Shown in pieces: positions 36,818-46,746 of a stretch of 64,000 bases of DNA (positions are counted from its first letter, which is position 1; each line of letters opens with the position of its first letter). Under the pieces are notes generated by a model. The model saw only the letters and a program-made list of their open reading frames with translations. It did not search any database and was not told the DNA's origin. A program made the position numbers and the translations under genes. Source of the DNA: Microvirga sp. 3-52 (lineage in GTDB: Bacteria > Pseudomonadota > Alphaproteobacteria > Rhizobiales > Beijerinckiaceae). The stretch is from contig NZ_JAHAMK010000007.1 in the NCBI RefSeq assembly GCF_018383585.1, positions 27,680 through 91,679 on the forward strand. Reading direction: 5' to 3'.

Positions 36818-39800
36818 ATGGTCCAGCTGGTCAAGCACGATCTCGAATACATCCTCAAGCAGATCAAGATCGCGGAGCAGCACGCGGCGGGCACGCCGAT
36901 GTCCGAACTGGTCGACAGCCCGCTCCTGCCGTACGGCCTGCGCACCGTCGACGGCAGCTACAACAACCTCGTCCCGGGCCGCGAGCATTGGGGTTCCTCG
37001 GACCAGCCGTTCGTGCGGATCACCGATCCGAACTGGCGCAATGACCTCGACGGCGACAGCATCACGTTCGGAGCCGGATCGCCCGGCCAGATCGACTTCG
37101 TCGACGGCAATTACGGGCAGCACGGAACGCCGACGGACAGGTACGGACTCGAGGGAGGCACGCTGGTCGACGCCGATCCCCGCATCATCTCGAACCTGAT
37201 CGTCGACCAGACCAGCAACAACCCGATCGCCACCATGCTCTACGAGCGGTACAAGGCGGAAGGCAAGGACGTCTCCTTCACCCCGATCCTCAATGAGGAC
37301 GGCACGCCGAAGCTCGCCAACGACGGCAGCCCGCTCGTCTCCTACCAGTTCAACAACATCTCGCCGGACATCGGCGACTCCGCTCCGTACAGCTCGGTCT
37401 TCACCCTGTTCGGCCAATTCTTCGACCACGGACTCGACCTCGTCGCCAAGGGCGGCAACGGCACGATCTACATGCCGCTCTCACCGGACGACCCGCTCTA
37501 CGTCCCCGGCAGCCACTCCAACTTCATGCCGCTGACCCGGGCGACCATTGGCGAGGGCGCCAAGAACACGACGACGGCCTGGGTCGACCAGAACCAGACC
37601 TACGGCTCGCACGCCTCGAAGCAGGTCTTCATGCGCGAGTACGAGATCGGCCCCGACGGCAAGCCGGTCGCGACGGGCCACCTGCTCGAAGGTGCGAAAG
37701 GCGGCTTGGCCACCTGGGCGGACGTCAAGGCGCACGCTAGGGAATTCCTCGGCATTGAGCTGACCGACAGGGATGTCGGCAGCATCCCGCTGGTCGCCGC
37801 CGACCAATACGGCAACTTCATCCCCGGCCCGAACGGTTACGCACAACTCGTCCTCGGGCTGGGTGCGGACGGCATCCTCGGCACGGAGGACGACGTGCTC
37901 GTCGAGGGCAACCCGGAATCCCCGATCAATTCCTGGACGGTGGTCAATCCTGAGAACGGAGCCGTCGGGGCGATCCGCACCAGCCACGCCTTCCTCGACG
38001 ACATCGCGCACAACGCCGTGCCCGTGGTCAAGAACGGCCAGCTTATGGCGGATGGTGACGATCTCGCCGGAAACGCTGTCGCCAATCAACGTGGACAGAA
38101 CACCGAGTACGACAACGAACTGCTCGACAAGCACTTCATCACCGGCGACGGTCGCGGCAACGAGAACATCGGACTGACCGCGATCCACCACGTCTTCCAC
38201 GGCGAGCACAACCTCATCGTCGAGCATACGAAGGATGTGGTGCTCCAGTCGGGCGACCTTGCCTTCCTCAACGAATGGCTCCTGGTGGACCTTCCGGCGG
38301 GCACCCAGATCCCGGCCCAGGGCAGCGCCGGGTACGAGGACTTCGTCTCTTCCCTGAAGTGGGACGGCGAGCGTCTGTTCCAGGCTGGCCGCTTCGTGAC
38401 CGAGATGGAGTACCAGCACCTCGTGTTCGAGGAATTCGCCCGCAAGATGCAGCCGGACGTGGACGCGTTCCTGTTCGAGCCCGACCCGGACATCAACCCG
38501 GCGATCTTCTCCGAGTTCGCCAACGTGGTCTACCGCTTCGGCCACTCGATGCTCAACGAGACCGTGGACCGGACCTACGCCGACGGCCAGGACGGCAGCA
38601 TGACGCTGTTCGACGCGTTCCTGAACCCGCTCGCCTACGACAATGAGGGCACGCTCACCCATGAGCAGGCAGCCGGCGCCGTCCTGCGCGGCATGAGCGC
38701 CCAGGTCGGCAACGAGATCGACGAGTTCGTCACGAACGTCCTGCGCAACCAGCTCACCGGCATCCCGCTCGACCTCGCGGCGATCAACATCGCCCGCGGC
38801 CGCGACACCGGCATGCCGACCCTGAACGAGGCCCGCGCCCAGTTCAGGGAGATCGCCGGCGGCGACAGCCAGCTCGACCCCTATACGAGCTGGATGGACT
38901 TCGCGCTCAACCTCAAGAATCCTGAATCGATCATTAACTTCATCGCGGCTTACGGTACGCACGCGCTCATCGAGGCCGAGGATACAGTCGTGGGCAAGCG
39001 CGCCGCGGCGATGGCGATCGTCTTCGGCACCACGGAGACGTTCGTCGATCCGGTCACCAAGCTGCAGAAGACCATCGTTCCTCCTTCGGCCCAGGATCGT
39101 TCCGACTTCCTGAACGCCACGGGAGTCTACGCGACGGACGGGAAGCTCGGAGGACTCCAGGACATCGATCTCTGGGTCGGCGGCATCGCCGAGAAGAAGA
39201 TGGATTTCGGCGGCATGCTGGGTTCCACCTTCTCGGCCATCTTCGAGCTCCAGATGGAGAACCTCCAGGACGGCGACCGCTTCTACTACCTGTCCCGCGT
39301 CCAGGGCATGAACCTGCTGTCGGAGCTCGAGAGCAACTCTCTCGCCAAGATGATGCTGCGCAACACGGATCTCGGCGAGGAGGGCACCGCGGTTCCCGGC
39401 GATATCTTCTCGCGGCCGGACCTCGTGCTCTACGCCGATCTCGCCAAGCAGTTGCAGATGACCGGGCAGGACGACCCCGAGCACGACAATCCGGTGCTCG
39501 AGGCGATCTCGAAGATGGTCGAGCGTCGTGGCGATGATGCCCCGACGGCCCTGACCGCATCCGGCCTGCCGGAGGGCGTGACATTCGATGCCGCCGCGCG
39601 CAGCTTCGTGGGCACGCCGACGGTAGGCGGGGTATTCGAGGCCGTCGTCACGGCTACCTATGCCTCGGGGGAGACGCGCAGCCATACCGTCAAGCTCCTC
39701 GTGATCGATCCGAAGCCGATGCCGAACCATCTCGACGTGCTCGTCGACGATGACGGCTACAATCGCCTGTATCCGGACGTGGCGGCAGCCGGCATCGATC

Positions 39801-42800
39801 CCGATGCGCACTTTGCGTCGAGCGGGCGGACAGAGGGGAGAAAGCCCAACGAGTACTTCGATCCCGCCTGGTACCTGCTCCAGAATCCGGATGTGGCGGC
39901 GGCAGGCGTCGATCCGCTCGAGCACTACATGGCTTCCGGCTGGATGGAGGGCCGCAACCCATCGGCCGAGTTCGACGTCCAGAGCTATCTCGTGGCGAAC
40001 CCGGATGTAGCGGCGGCAGGCATCGATCCGCTCTACCACTACCTCGTCTCGGGGCGTACCGAGGGACGCGCGATCTATCCTGCGCAGCCTGACAGCCACG
40101 TCATCGTGGTGGCCGGGCAGCCCTTCAGCCAGACGCTGCCCGCTAATCTCTTCAGCGACGGCGTCTCCGAGTACGTGCGCTACAACGGCGGTGACCACGT
40201 CGTCATCCAGGGTTCGGCCGGCAACGACACCCTGATCGGTGGCGAGGGTGACGACAGCCTCTGGGGTGAGGACGGCGACGACCGCCTCGAGGGCGGCTAC
40301 GGCGTCGACCACGTCCACGGCGGCGACGGCGACGACATCATCACCAATGCCGGCACCGACATCGGGGCGGCGGACTTCCTGCACGGCGACGCCGGCAACG
40401 ACGTCATCCACGGCGGCAGCGGCCTCTCGCTCGTGTTCGGCAACTCCGGCAGCGACTTCATCGTCGCCGGGCCCGACGGCAAGACGGTCATGGGCGGAAC
40501 CGAGAACGACTACATCCTCGGCGGCGACGGCATGGACATGCTCATGGGCGAGGCCGGTGACGACTGGATGGAGGGCGGCGGCCGCTTCGACACCCTGGCG
40601 GGCGAGAACTCGGAGCTGTTCTTCAACTCCACCATCATCGGCCACGACATCCTGAACGGGTCGAACGGCGATGTCGACTACGACGCGGAGTCCGGCGACG
40701 ACATCATGTTCCAGGGTGTGGGCATCCAGCGCAACAACGGCATGGCCGGGTTCGACTGGGCGATCCACAAGGGCGACGCGGTGGCGGCGAACTCCGACCT
40801 CGGCATCGGCATCTTCCAGAACCAGGAGGAGTTCATCCTGCGCGACCGCTTCGACTTGGTCGAGGGACTGTCGGGCTGGAAGCACAACGACATCCTGACC
40901 GGACGCTCGGTGGCGCAGGGCGCCCGTGACGAGATCGTCGGCGGCGCCGCGATCCCGGCCCCGGACGACCCGTTCTACTCCTGGTCGAACGCGCTGACCG
41001 AGCAGGGCGTACGCCGCATCGACGGCCTGCGTGACCTGCTCAGCCATAAGACCTGGGACGCGTCCAACGCTGACGCTATCGTGATGGAGACCGGCGACGG
41101 CTCCGACATCCTGCTCGGCGGCGACGGTTCCGACACGTTCGAGGGCAAGGGCGGCAACGACGTCATCGACGGCGACGCCTGGATGAACGTGCGCATCCGG
41201 TTCGAGAAGGACGGGACGGCCTACACAACGGACGGCCTGACCACCAAGATCTATCGCGAGGCGGACTTCGACCTCGACAACGGTGTGCCCAAGGCGGGCG
41301 CGGTGGCGCAGTTCGGGGGCAGGGCGCTCACCGACCTGACGCTCACCCGCGAGGTCAACCCGGGCATCCTCGAGAACGTCCGCGAGATCCTGCACGCCGA
41401 CGGCAGCAACGACACCGACACGGCGGTCTATGCCGGTAACATGAGCTGGTACGAGATCACCCATGTGGGCGACAAGGTCTTCGTGGCCCGCCGCGAGGAC
41501 GAGAACATCGACCCGCGCATCGACGAGGGTGCGGACGTGCTCATCAACATCGAGCGCATCCAGTTCTCCGACGGGGTGTACGTCATCAAGGACACGGGCA
41601 ACATCGGACCGACGGGCCGGCTCGAGATCCTCGGCATGCCTGCTGTCGAAGGCCAGCCGCTGCGGGTCTCCGCCGCGAACGTCCGCGACGAGAACAACCC
41701 CGGCGGCACGGTGACCGGGATCACCTACCGCTGGCAGGTGGAGCGCAACGACGGCACCGGCGACTACGAGGACGTCGACGGCGTCACGGGCGACACCTTC
41801 ACACCCGCCTCCGAGCACACCGGGCTGCGCATTCGGGTCATCGGCACCTACATCGACGCGGGCGGCGTGCCGGAGACGGTCTACTCGTCCCCGACGGAAG
41901 GGGTGGTCGGCGTCAACAACCCGCCGGAAGGCCCCCTGCTGATCAGTGACATGACCCCGACCGAGGGCCAGGTGCTGACGGCGACGGTCGCCTTCACCGA
42001 TCCCGACGGCATCACCGACGCTTTCGAGGAGTCGCTGATGACCTACCGCTGGGAGATAGCCAGCAACCCGAACGGTCCGTGGACGTCCGTCTTCGAAAGC
42101 ACCACCGTTCGGACCTTCACTCCGGGCCAGGCCCATGTGGGCAGGTACATCCGTGCCGTCGTCGACTACACCGACGACCTCGGGAACAACCACTCGGTGG
42201 TATCGGCCGTGACCGGGATCGTCGGCAACTACATCTCTGATAATGCCACGAACATCAGCGAGACCGTCACGAACCCGAACCTGAGGACCACCGCAGGCGA
42301 CGACATCGTCATCGGCGGGAACAGCGCCAACAACATCTCCGGCGGTGCGGGCGGCGACTCCCTCGACGGGGCCGGCGGCAACGACCGCCTCGTCGGCGGG
42401 GACGGCAACGACACCCTGATCGGCGGCACGGGCAACGACACCATCGATGCGGGAGCCGGCAACGATACCGTCGTCTACCGCAGCGGCGACGGTGCCGACG
42501 TCATTGACGGCGGGGCCGACAGCGACACCCTGCGCATCGTCGAGGCGACCGCAGGTGCGAACGACACGGCCCGCGTCGTGATGGCGGGCGGCGTCATCAC
42601 CCGGGTTGGAAATGCTACAGTGCAGGCAACCGTGACGAACGTCGAGAACATGCAGCTCGACCTCGGCGCGGGCGTCGATACCCTCGACTACAACGGCACC
42701 GCCGACACCCTGTCGGTAAACCTGCTGACCGGAGTGGCGACCGGGTTCGACTTCGTCCGCGGCGTCGAGAACGTGATCGGCGGCACGGGCAATGACACCC

Positions 42801-45800
42801 TGCTCGGCAACAACGCCGACAACGCCCTCGACGGCGGGGCGGGCAACGACACGGTGCGGGGCGGCTTCGGCAACGACGCCCTCTCCGGCGGGATTGGCAA
42901 CGACCAGCTCTACGGCGAGCAGGGCGACGATGTCCTGAACGGCGGCGCGGGCGACGACCGCATCGACGGCGGCGTAGGGTCCGACACGGCGAGCTACGCC
43001 GGGGCGGCCCAGGGCGTCAATGTCTCGCTGGCGACCACCCAGCCGCAGAACACCGGCGGCGCGGGCACCGACACCCTGATCGGCATCGAGAACCTGACGG
43101 GCAGCTCGCAGGCCGATACCCTGACCGGCAGCGCCGGGGATAACGTCCTCGACGGCGGTGCGGGAGCCGACCGGATGGTCGGCGGCGCGGGCAACGACAC
43201 CTATGTGGTGGATACCACGTCAGATGTCGTCGTCGAGGACGCCGCGGGCGGGATCGACACGGTCCGCTCTTGGGTGACGGGTTCGACGGGCTACACGCTG
43301 GCAGCGAACGTCGAGAACCTGATCCTCGCCGGCAACGCGTCGGTCGGCATCGGCAACGCCCTCGACAACAGGCTGACGGGCAATGCCGGGGCCGACACGC
43401 TCGACGGCGGGACCGGGACCGACACAGTCGTGCTGGACGGGGCGCTCACCGACTACACCTTCGGCATCAACGCCCAAGGCAGGGTGACGGTGACCAGCAC
43501 GGCAGGCGGCACCGACACGCTGATCAGCATCGAGCGTGCCGAGATCGGTGGCGTCTCCTATGGCATCATCGCCGGAACCAACGTCAACGACAGCAGCCTG
43601 AGCGGAGGCAATGAGGCCGATCTCGTGCTCGGCTTCAACGGCAACGACACGATGAACGGCGGTGACGGGAACGACATCCTCGAGGGTGGAGACGGCAACG
43701 ACTCGCTCATCGGCGGAGCCGGCAACGACACCCTCGATGGTGGCGCCAGCGGCGGGTCGTCCGTGACCATCACGGACAGCTTCAACACCTCGACGTTGGG
43801 CGGCGGTTCCGGCTGGACATCTGCCTGGGTCGAGAACGGCGACAACGGCAATGTCAGCAGTGCCTCGCAAGGTCAGATCCGCATCGACAGCGGAAACCCG
43901 GCCAACGGATTGGTCTTCCGTGACGATGACAGCGATCCCGGTAACGGAACGGCGTCGATCCAACGCACGCTCAACCTGGCAGGGCGGACCTCCGCAACCA
44001 TCAGCTACACGTACCAGGAGAACAGCTTCGACCAGGGCGAAACCGTCACAGTGCAGTTCTCCCCGAATGCACTCGCCAATCCCCCGGTGTGGCAGACCGT
44101 TCAGGTGATCACCGGCGCATCGGGTGGAGGCTCCATCGAGAACTTCGTCCTGAACGGGCCGTTCACCGCGAATGCGGCGATCCGGTTCACCGTCAGCGGA
44201 ACGAACGCCAACAGTGGAACCATCAATCCCGACAACGTGTGGATCGACGACCTGACGATCACTGCCGCGACTGCAAGCGGCGATACCATGGCGGGCGGCG
44301 ACGGCGACGACACCTACTACGTCGACGGCACCTCCGGCGCGAACGTCGACCAGGTCATCGAAGGCGTGGGGGCGAGCTCCGGCACCGACACGGTCATCCT
44401 GACCGGCAGCGGGGACTACACCCTGGCGGCCAACGTCGAGAACCTCGTCGTTCAGGGCGGCGGCAACGGCGCCCGCACGCTGAACGGCAATGCCGCCAAC
44501 AACCAGATCACCGGCGGCACGGGCAACGACTCCATCTTCGGCGGTGACGGCAACGACACCCTCAAGGGCGGGGCTGCCAGCGACACGCTGAACGGCGGGA
44601 CCGGGACGGATGTCGCTGTCTTCGACGGGCCGGCGGCGAACTACGAGATCGGGACCAACAATCAGGGACTGATCACCGTAAGGGACTTGATCGGCAACGG
44701 GGGCACCGACACGCTCAACGGCATCGAGAGGGTGCAGTTCGGCAACGGCGAGGCCCTCCAGATCGTCACCAACGGCGCCACCCCGACGACGGGTCCGGGC
44801 CTGATCCTCGGCACCTCCGGCGACGACGTCATCACCGGCGGCAACGGCGGCGACGTGATCATCGGCGGAGCGGGCAACGACACCCTCAACGGGCACGACG
44901 TCGGCGCAGGCGACAACGCCGTGACCGGGGCACCGGACGACGACACCTTCGTCTGGCGGGTCGGCGACGGCTCGGACGTCATCAACGGGGGAACGGAAGG
45001 AGCGAACGGCGACACCCTCGTCATCATCGGCAACCAGCAGTCGGAGACCTACCGCATCTACACCTACGACGAGGCGGTCGCCCGGATTGCCTATGCGGGC
45101 AGCGACGAGAACGAGATCGTCGTCACCCGCCAGACGGCAGGCCAGCCCGAGACGATCATTGCCGAGATCACGGAGATCGAGGAGATCGTCGTCAACGGCA
45201 CCAACGTGGGCGGCAACGGACAGGTCGGGAACGATCGGTTCGAGATCTTCGGCAACTTCGAGACCGTGACCAGCCTACGGCCGAACACGATCACGCTCAT
45301 CGGCTCGGACGGCGACGACATTGTCGACATCTCGGCGCTCCAGTCGGCGCACCGGATCGTCTTCAAGTCGCTGGGCGGCAACGACGCCATCGTGGGCACC
45401 CTTCGCCCGCAGGACGTGATCGAACTGCCGGAGGGCGCGGTGCTGGCGGACTACGACGTCACGACCGGTGAGGATGGCGTCACCACCATGACGAACGGCA
45501 CGCACACCGTGCGCTTCGTGAGCGAGGGCGGGATGCCGCAGGTCGGATCCGGTGATCACGATGACGACGAGGAGGATGACGACACGTCGGCTCCCGGCAA
45601 CGACGATGACGAGGACGAAGGCGAGACGCCCACTCCCGGCAACCGCGAGGACGACGAGGAAGACGACGACTCGTGCGACCACGATGAGGACACCGGCGAG
45701 ACCGGGACTCCTCCCACGACGCAGCCCGGCACCTCGATCGGCGCTCCCATTGCCGGAACGAACGGCACCGAGGTGCTGGTCGGCACCGCGGCGGGCGAGA

Positions 45801-46642
45801 CGATCATGGCGCTCGACGGCCACGACAACGTGGTCGCCGGGGCTGGGGCGGACGTCGTCCACGGCGGAGCAGGCAACGACTTCGTGAGCGGCGAGGCCGG
45901 TCGGGACATGATGTTCGGCGGCGACGGCGACGACACCATGCTCGGCGGCAGCGATGCCGACATGCTCTACGGCGATGCGGGCAACGACCGTGTCCTCGGA
46001 GACGACGGCAACGACCTGATCGATGCAGGAATGGGCATCGACACCGTCTACGGCGGCGCAGGGGACGATCGCATCATGGCATCCGTGAACGACGGCAACG
46101 ACGTCTACTACGGCGACGACATGACGGGCGGGACCGGCAACGACACGCTGGACATGTCCGCGATCACCGCGAACATCACGGCGAACCTCGGGGCCAATGG
46201 CGGCAGCGGCAGCGTGTTCAGCACGCAGAGCGGTGCCGACACGATCTGGGGCATCGAGAACATCGTGACCGGATCGGGCAACGACACGATCACGGCGAAC
46301 CACGCGGTGAACGTGATCGACGGCGGGGCGGGGAACGACGTCTTCCGCTTCCTGTCGGCGGCCGATGCCAGCGGCGACACGATCCTCGGCTTCCAGCCGG
46401 GCGACCGTCTCGACCTTTCGGCGATCGACGCCAACACGGGAGCGGGCGGAAAGCAGGCCTTCACGCTGGCGAACGGGTCGTCCTTCACCGGACCTGCCCA
46501 GCTCGTGATCTCCCACGAGACCCGCGATGACGGCGACTACACGGTCGTGAGCGGCAACACCACCGGACCCGATGCGGCTGAGTTCAAGATCAGCCTCAAG
46601 GGCATCCACGACCTGAAGGCCTCCGACTTCGTCCTCTCCTAA
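36818..46642 (+). CDS. Giant animal-type heme peroxidase with RTX repeats (MopA-like), type I secreted
   Basis: A 3274-residue secreted protein. Residues about 60-880 are an animal-type heme peroxidase: distal FGQFFDHG (Gln200, Asp203, His204), GDGRGNEN (catalytic Arg446, Glu449), proximal YRFGHSM (His576), and NIARGRDTGMPTLNEA. An Ig-like segment (about 905-963) and three DPLxHY repeats (about 980-1086) follow, then RTX GGxGxDxL blocks from about 1131 to near the end, interrupted by two Ig-like domains (about 1600-1800), a beta-sandwich insert (about 2313-2486) and an acidic linker (about 2911-2966). The C-terminus (GDTILGFQPGDRLDLSAID...KASDFVLS) is a serralysin-like type I secretion signal. 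Similar proteins oxidise Mn(II) in Aurantimonas and Erythrobacter; here that is inference. No Sec signal peptide. ATG 36818 follows AGAGGGAG. Confidence 0.92.
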   Translation: MVQLVKHDLEYILKQIKIAEQHAAGTPMSELVDSPLLPYGLRTVDGSYNNLVPGREHWGSSDQPFVRITDPNWRNDLDGDSITFGAGSPGQIDFVDGNYGQHGTPTDRYGLEGGTLVDADPRIISNLIVDQTSNNPIATMLYERYKAEGKDVSFTPILNEDGTPKLANDGSPLVSYQFNNISPDIGDSAPYSSVFTLFGQFFDHGLDLVAKGGNGTIYMPLSPDDPLYVPGSHSNFMPLTRATIGEGAKNTTTAWVDQNQTYGSHASKQVFMREYEIGPDGKPVATGHLLEGAKGGLATWADVKAHAREFLGIELTDRDVGSIPLVAADQYGNFIPGPNGYAQLVLGLGADGILGTEDDVLVEGNPESPINSWTVVNPENGAVGAIRTSHAFLDDIAHNAVPVVKNGQLMADGDDLAGNAVANQRGQNTEYDNELLDKHFITGDGRGNENIGLTAIHHVFHGEHNLIVEHTKDVVLQSGDLAFLNEWLLVDLPAGTQIPAQGSAGYEDFVSSLKWDGERLFQAGRFVTEMEYQHLVFEEFARKMQPDVDAFLFEPDPDINPAIFSEFANVVYRFGHSMLNETVDRTYADGQDGSMTLFDAFLNPLAYDNEGTLTHEQAAGAVLRGMSAQVGNEIDEFVTNVLRNQLTGIPLDLAAINIARGRDTGMPTLNEARAQFREIAGGDSQLDPYTSWMDFALNLKNPESIINFIAAYGTHALIEAEDTVVGKRAAAMAIVFGTTETFVDPVTKLQKTIVPPSAQDRSDFLNATGVYATDGKLGGLQDIDLWVGGIAEKKMDFGGMLGSTFSAIFELQMENLQDGDRFYYLSRVQGMNLLSELESNSLAKMMLRNTDLGEEGTAVPGDIFSRPDLVLYADLAKQLQMTGQDDPEHDNPVLEAISKMVERRGDDAPTALTASGLPEGVTFDAAARSFVGTPTVGGVFEAVVTATYASGETRSHTVKLLVIDPKPMPNHLDVLVDDDGYNRLYPDVAAAGIDPDAHFASSGRTEGRKPNEYFDPAWYLLQNPDVAAAGVDPLEHYMASGWMEGRNPSAEFDVQSYLVANPDVAAAGIDPLYHYLVSGRTEGRAIYPAQPDSHVIVVAGQPFSQTLPANLFSDGVSEYVRYNGGDHVVIQGSAGNDTLIGGEGDDSLWGEDGDDRLEGGYGVDHVHGGDGDDIITNAGTDIGAADFLHGDAGNDVIHGGSGLSLVFGNSGSDFIVAGPDGKTVMGGTENDYILGGDGMDMLMGEAGDDWMEGGGRFDTLAGENSELFFNSTIIGHDILNGSNGDVDYDAESGDDIMFQGVGIQRNNGMAGFDWAIHKGDAVAANSDLGIGIFQNQEEFILRDRFDLVEGLSGWKHNDILTGRSVAQGARDEIVGGAAIPAPDDPFYSWSNALTEQGVRRIDGLRDLLSHKTWDASNADAIVMETGDGSDILLGGDGSDTFEGKGGNDVIDGDAWMNVRIRFEKDGTAYTTDGLTTKIYREADFDLDNGVPKAGAVAQFGGRALTDLTLTREVNPGILENVREILHADGSNDTDTAVYAGNMSWYEITHVGDKVFVARREDENIDPRIDEGADVLINIERIQFSDGVYVIKDTGNIGPTGRLEILGMPAVEGQPLRVSAANVRDENNPGGTVTGITYRWQVERNDGTGDYEDVDGVTGDTFTPASEHTGLRIRVIGTYIDAGGVPETVYSSPTEGVVGVNNPPEGPLLISDMTPTEGQVLTATVAFTDPDGITDAFEESLMTYRWEIASNPNGPWTSVFESTTVRTFTPGQAHVGRYIRAVVDYTDDLGNNHSVVSAVTGIVGNYISDNATNISETVTNPNLRTTAGDDIVIGGNSANNISGGAGGDSLDGAGGNDRLVGGDGNDTLIGGTGNDTIDAGAGNDTVVYRSGDGADVIDGGADSDTLRIVEATAGANDTARVVMAGGVITRVGNATVQATVTNVENMQLDLGAGVDTLDYNGTADTLSVNLLTGVATGFDFVRGVENVIGGTGNDTLLGNNADNALDGGAGNDTVRGGFGNDALSGGIGNDQLYGEQGDDVLNGGAGDDRIDGGVGSDTASYAGAAQGVNVSLATTQPQNTGGAGTDTLIGIENLTGSSQADTLTGSAGDNVLDGGAGADRMVGGAGNDTYVVDTTSDVVVEDAAGGIDTVRSWVTGSTGYTLAANVENLILAGNASVGIGNALDNRLTGNAGADTLDGGTGTDTVVLDGALTDYTFGINAQGRVTVTSTAGGTDTLISIERAEIGGVSYGIIAGTNVNDSSLSGGNEADLVLGFNGNDTMNGGDGNDILEGGDGNDSLIGGAGNDTLDGGASGGSSVTITDSFNTSTLGGGSGWTSAWVENGDNGNVSSASQGQIRIDSGNPANGLVFRDDDSDPGNGTASIQRTLNLAGRTSATISYTYQENSFDQGETVTVQFSPNALANPPVWQTVQVITGASGGGSIENFVLNGPFTANAAIRFTVSGTNANSGTINPDNVWIDDLTITAATASGDTMAGGDGDDTYYVDGTSGANVDQVIEGVGASSGTDTVILTGSGDYTLAANVENLVVQGGGNGARTLNGNAANNQITGGTGNDSIFGGDGNDTLKGGAASDTLNGGTGTDVAVFDGPAANYEIGTNNQGLITVRDLIGNGGTDTLNGIERVQFGNGEALQIVTNGATPTTGPGLILGTSGDDVITGGNGGDVIIGGAGNDTLNGHDVGAGDNAVTGAPDDDTFVWRVGDGSDVINGGTEGANGDTLVIIGNQQSETYRIYTYDEAVARIAYAGSDENEIVVTRQTAGQPETIIAEITEIEEIVVNGTNVGGNGQVGNDRFEIFGNFETVTSLRPNTITLIGSDGDDIVDISALQSAHRIVFKSLGGNDAIVGTLRPQDVIELPEGAVLADYDVTTGEDGVTTMTNGTHTVRFVSEGGMPQVGSGDHDDDEEDDDTSAPGNDDDEDEGETPTPGNREDDEEDDDSCDHDEDTGETGTPPTTQPGTSIGAPIAGTNGTEVLVGTAAGETIMALDGHDNVVAGAGADVVHGGAGNDFVSGEAGRDMMFGGDGDDTMLGGSDADMLYGDAGNDRVLGDDGNDLIDAGMGIDTVYGGAGDDRIMASVNDGNDVYYGDDMTGGTGNDTLDMSAITANITANLGANGGSGSVFSTQSGADTIWGIENIVTGSGNDTITANHAVNVIDGGAGNDVFRFLSAADASGDTILGFQPGDRLDLSAIDANTGAGGKQAFTLANGSSFTGPAQLVISHETRDDGDYTVVSGNTTGPDAAEFKISLKGIHDLKASDFVLS

Positions 46643-46662
46643 CCCCCCACGGGAGGGACGAC

Positions 46663-46692
46663 GACTGGCGGGCCATTCCTGGCCCGCCAGTC
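46663..46692 (+). other. Strong stem-loop between peroxidase and exporter genes
   Basis: A perfect 13-bp stem (46663-46675 with 46680-46692) and 4-base loop, 20 bases after the peroxidase stop. No T run follows, so it is more likely an RNA-stabilising or partial-termination element than a full terminator. Confidence 0.7.
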
Positions 46693-46746
46693 ACTCCATA
46701 AGAGACGACAAGATCAAGCAACAAGACCACCAGCAGGGACGGACCA

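Noticed and set aside
37481-42193. 1570-codon antisense frame within the giant peroxidase gene
   Set aside because: Long Val/Asp/Glu/His-rich shadow produced by the RTX codon pattern; no start signal and no known domain.
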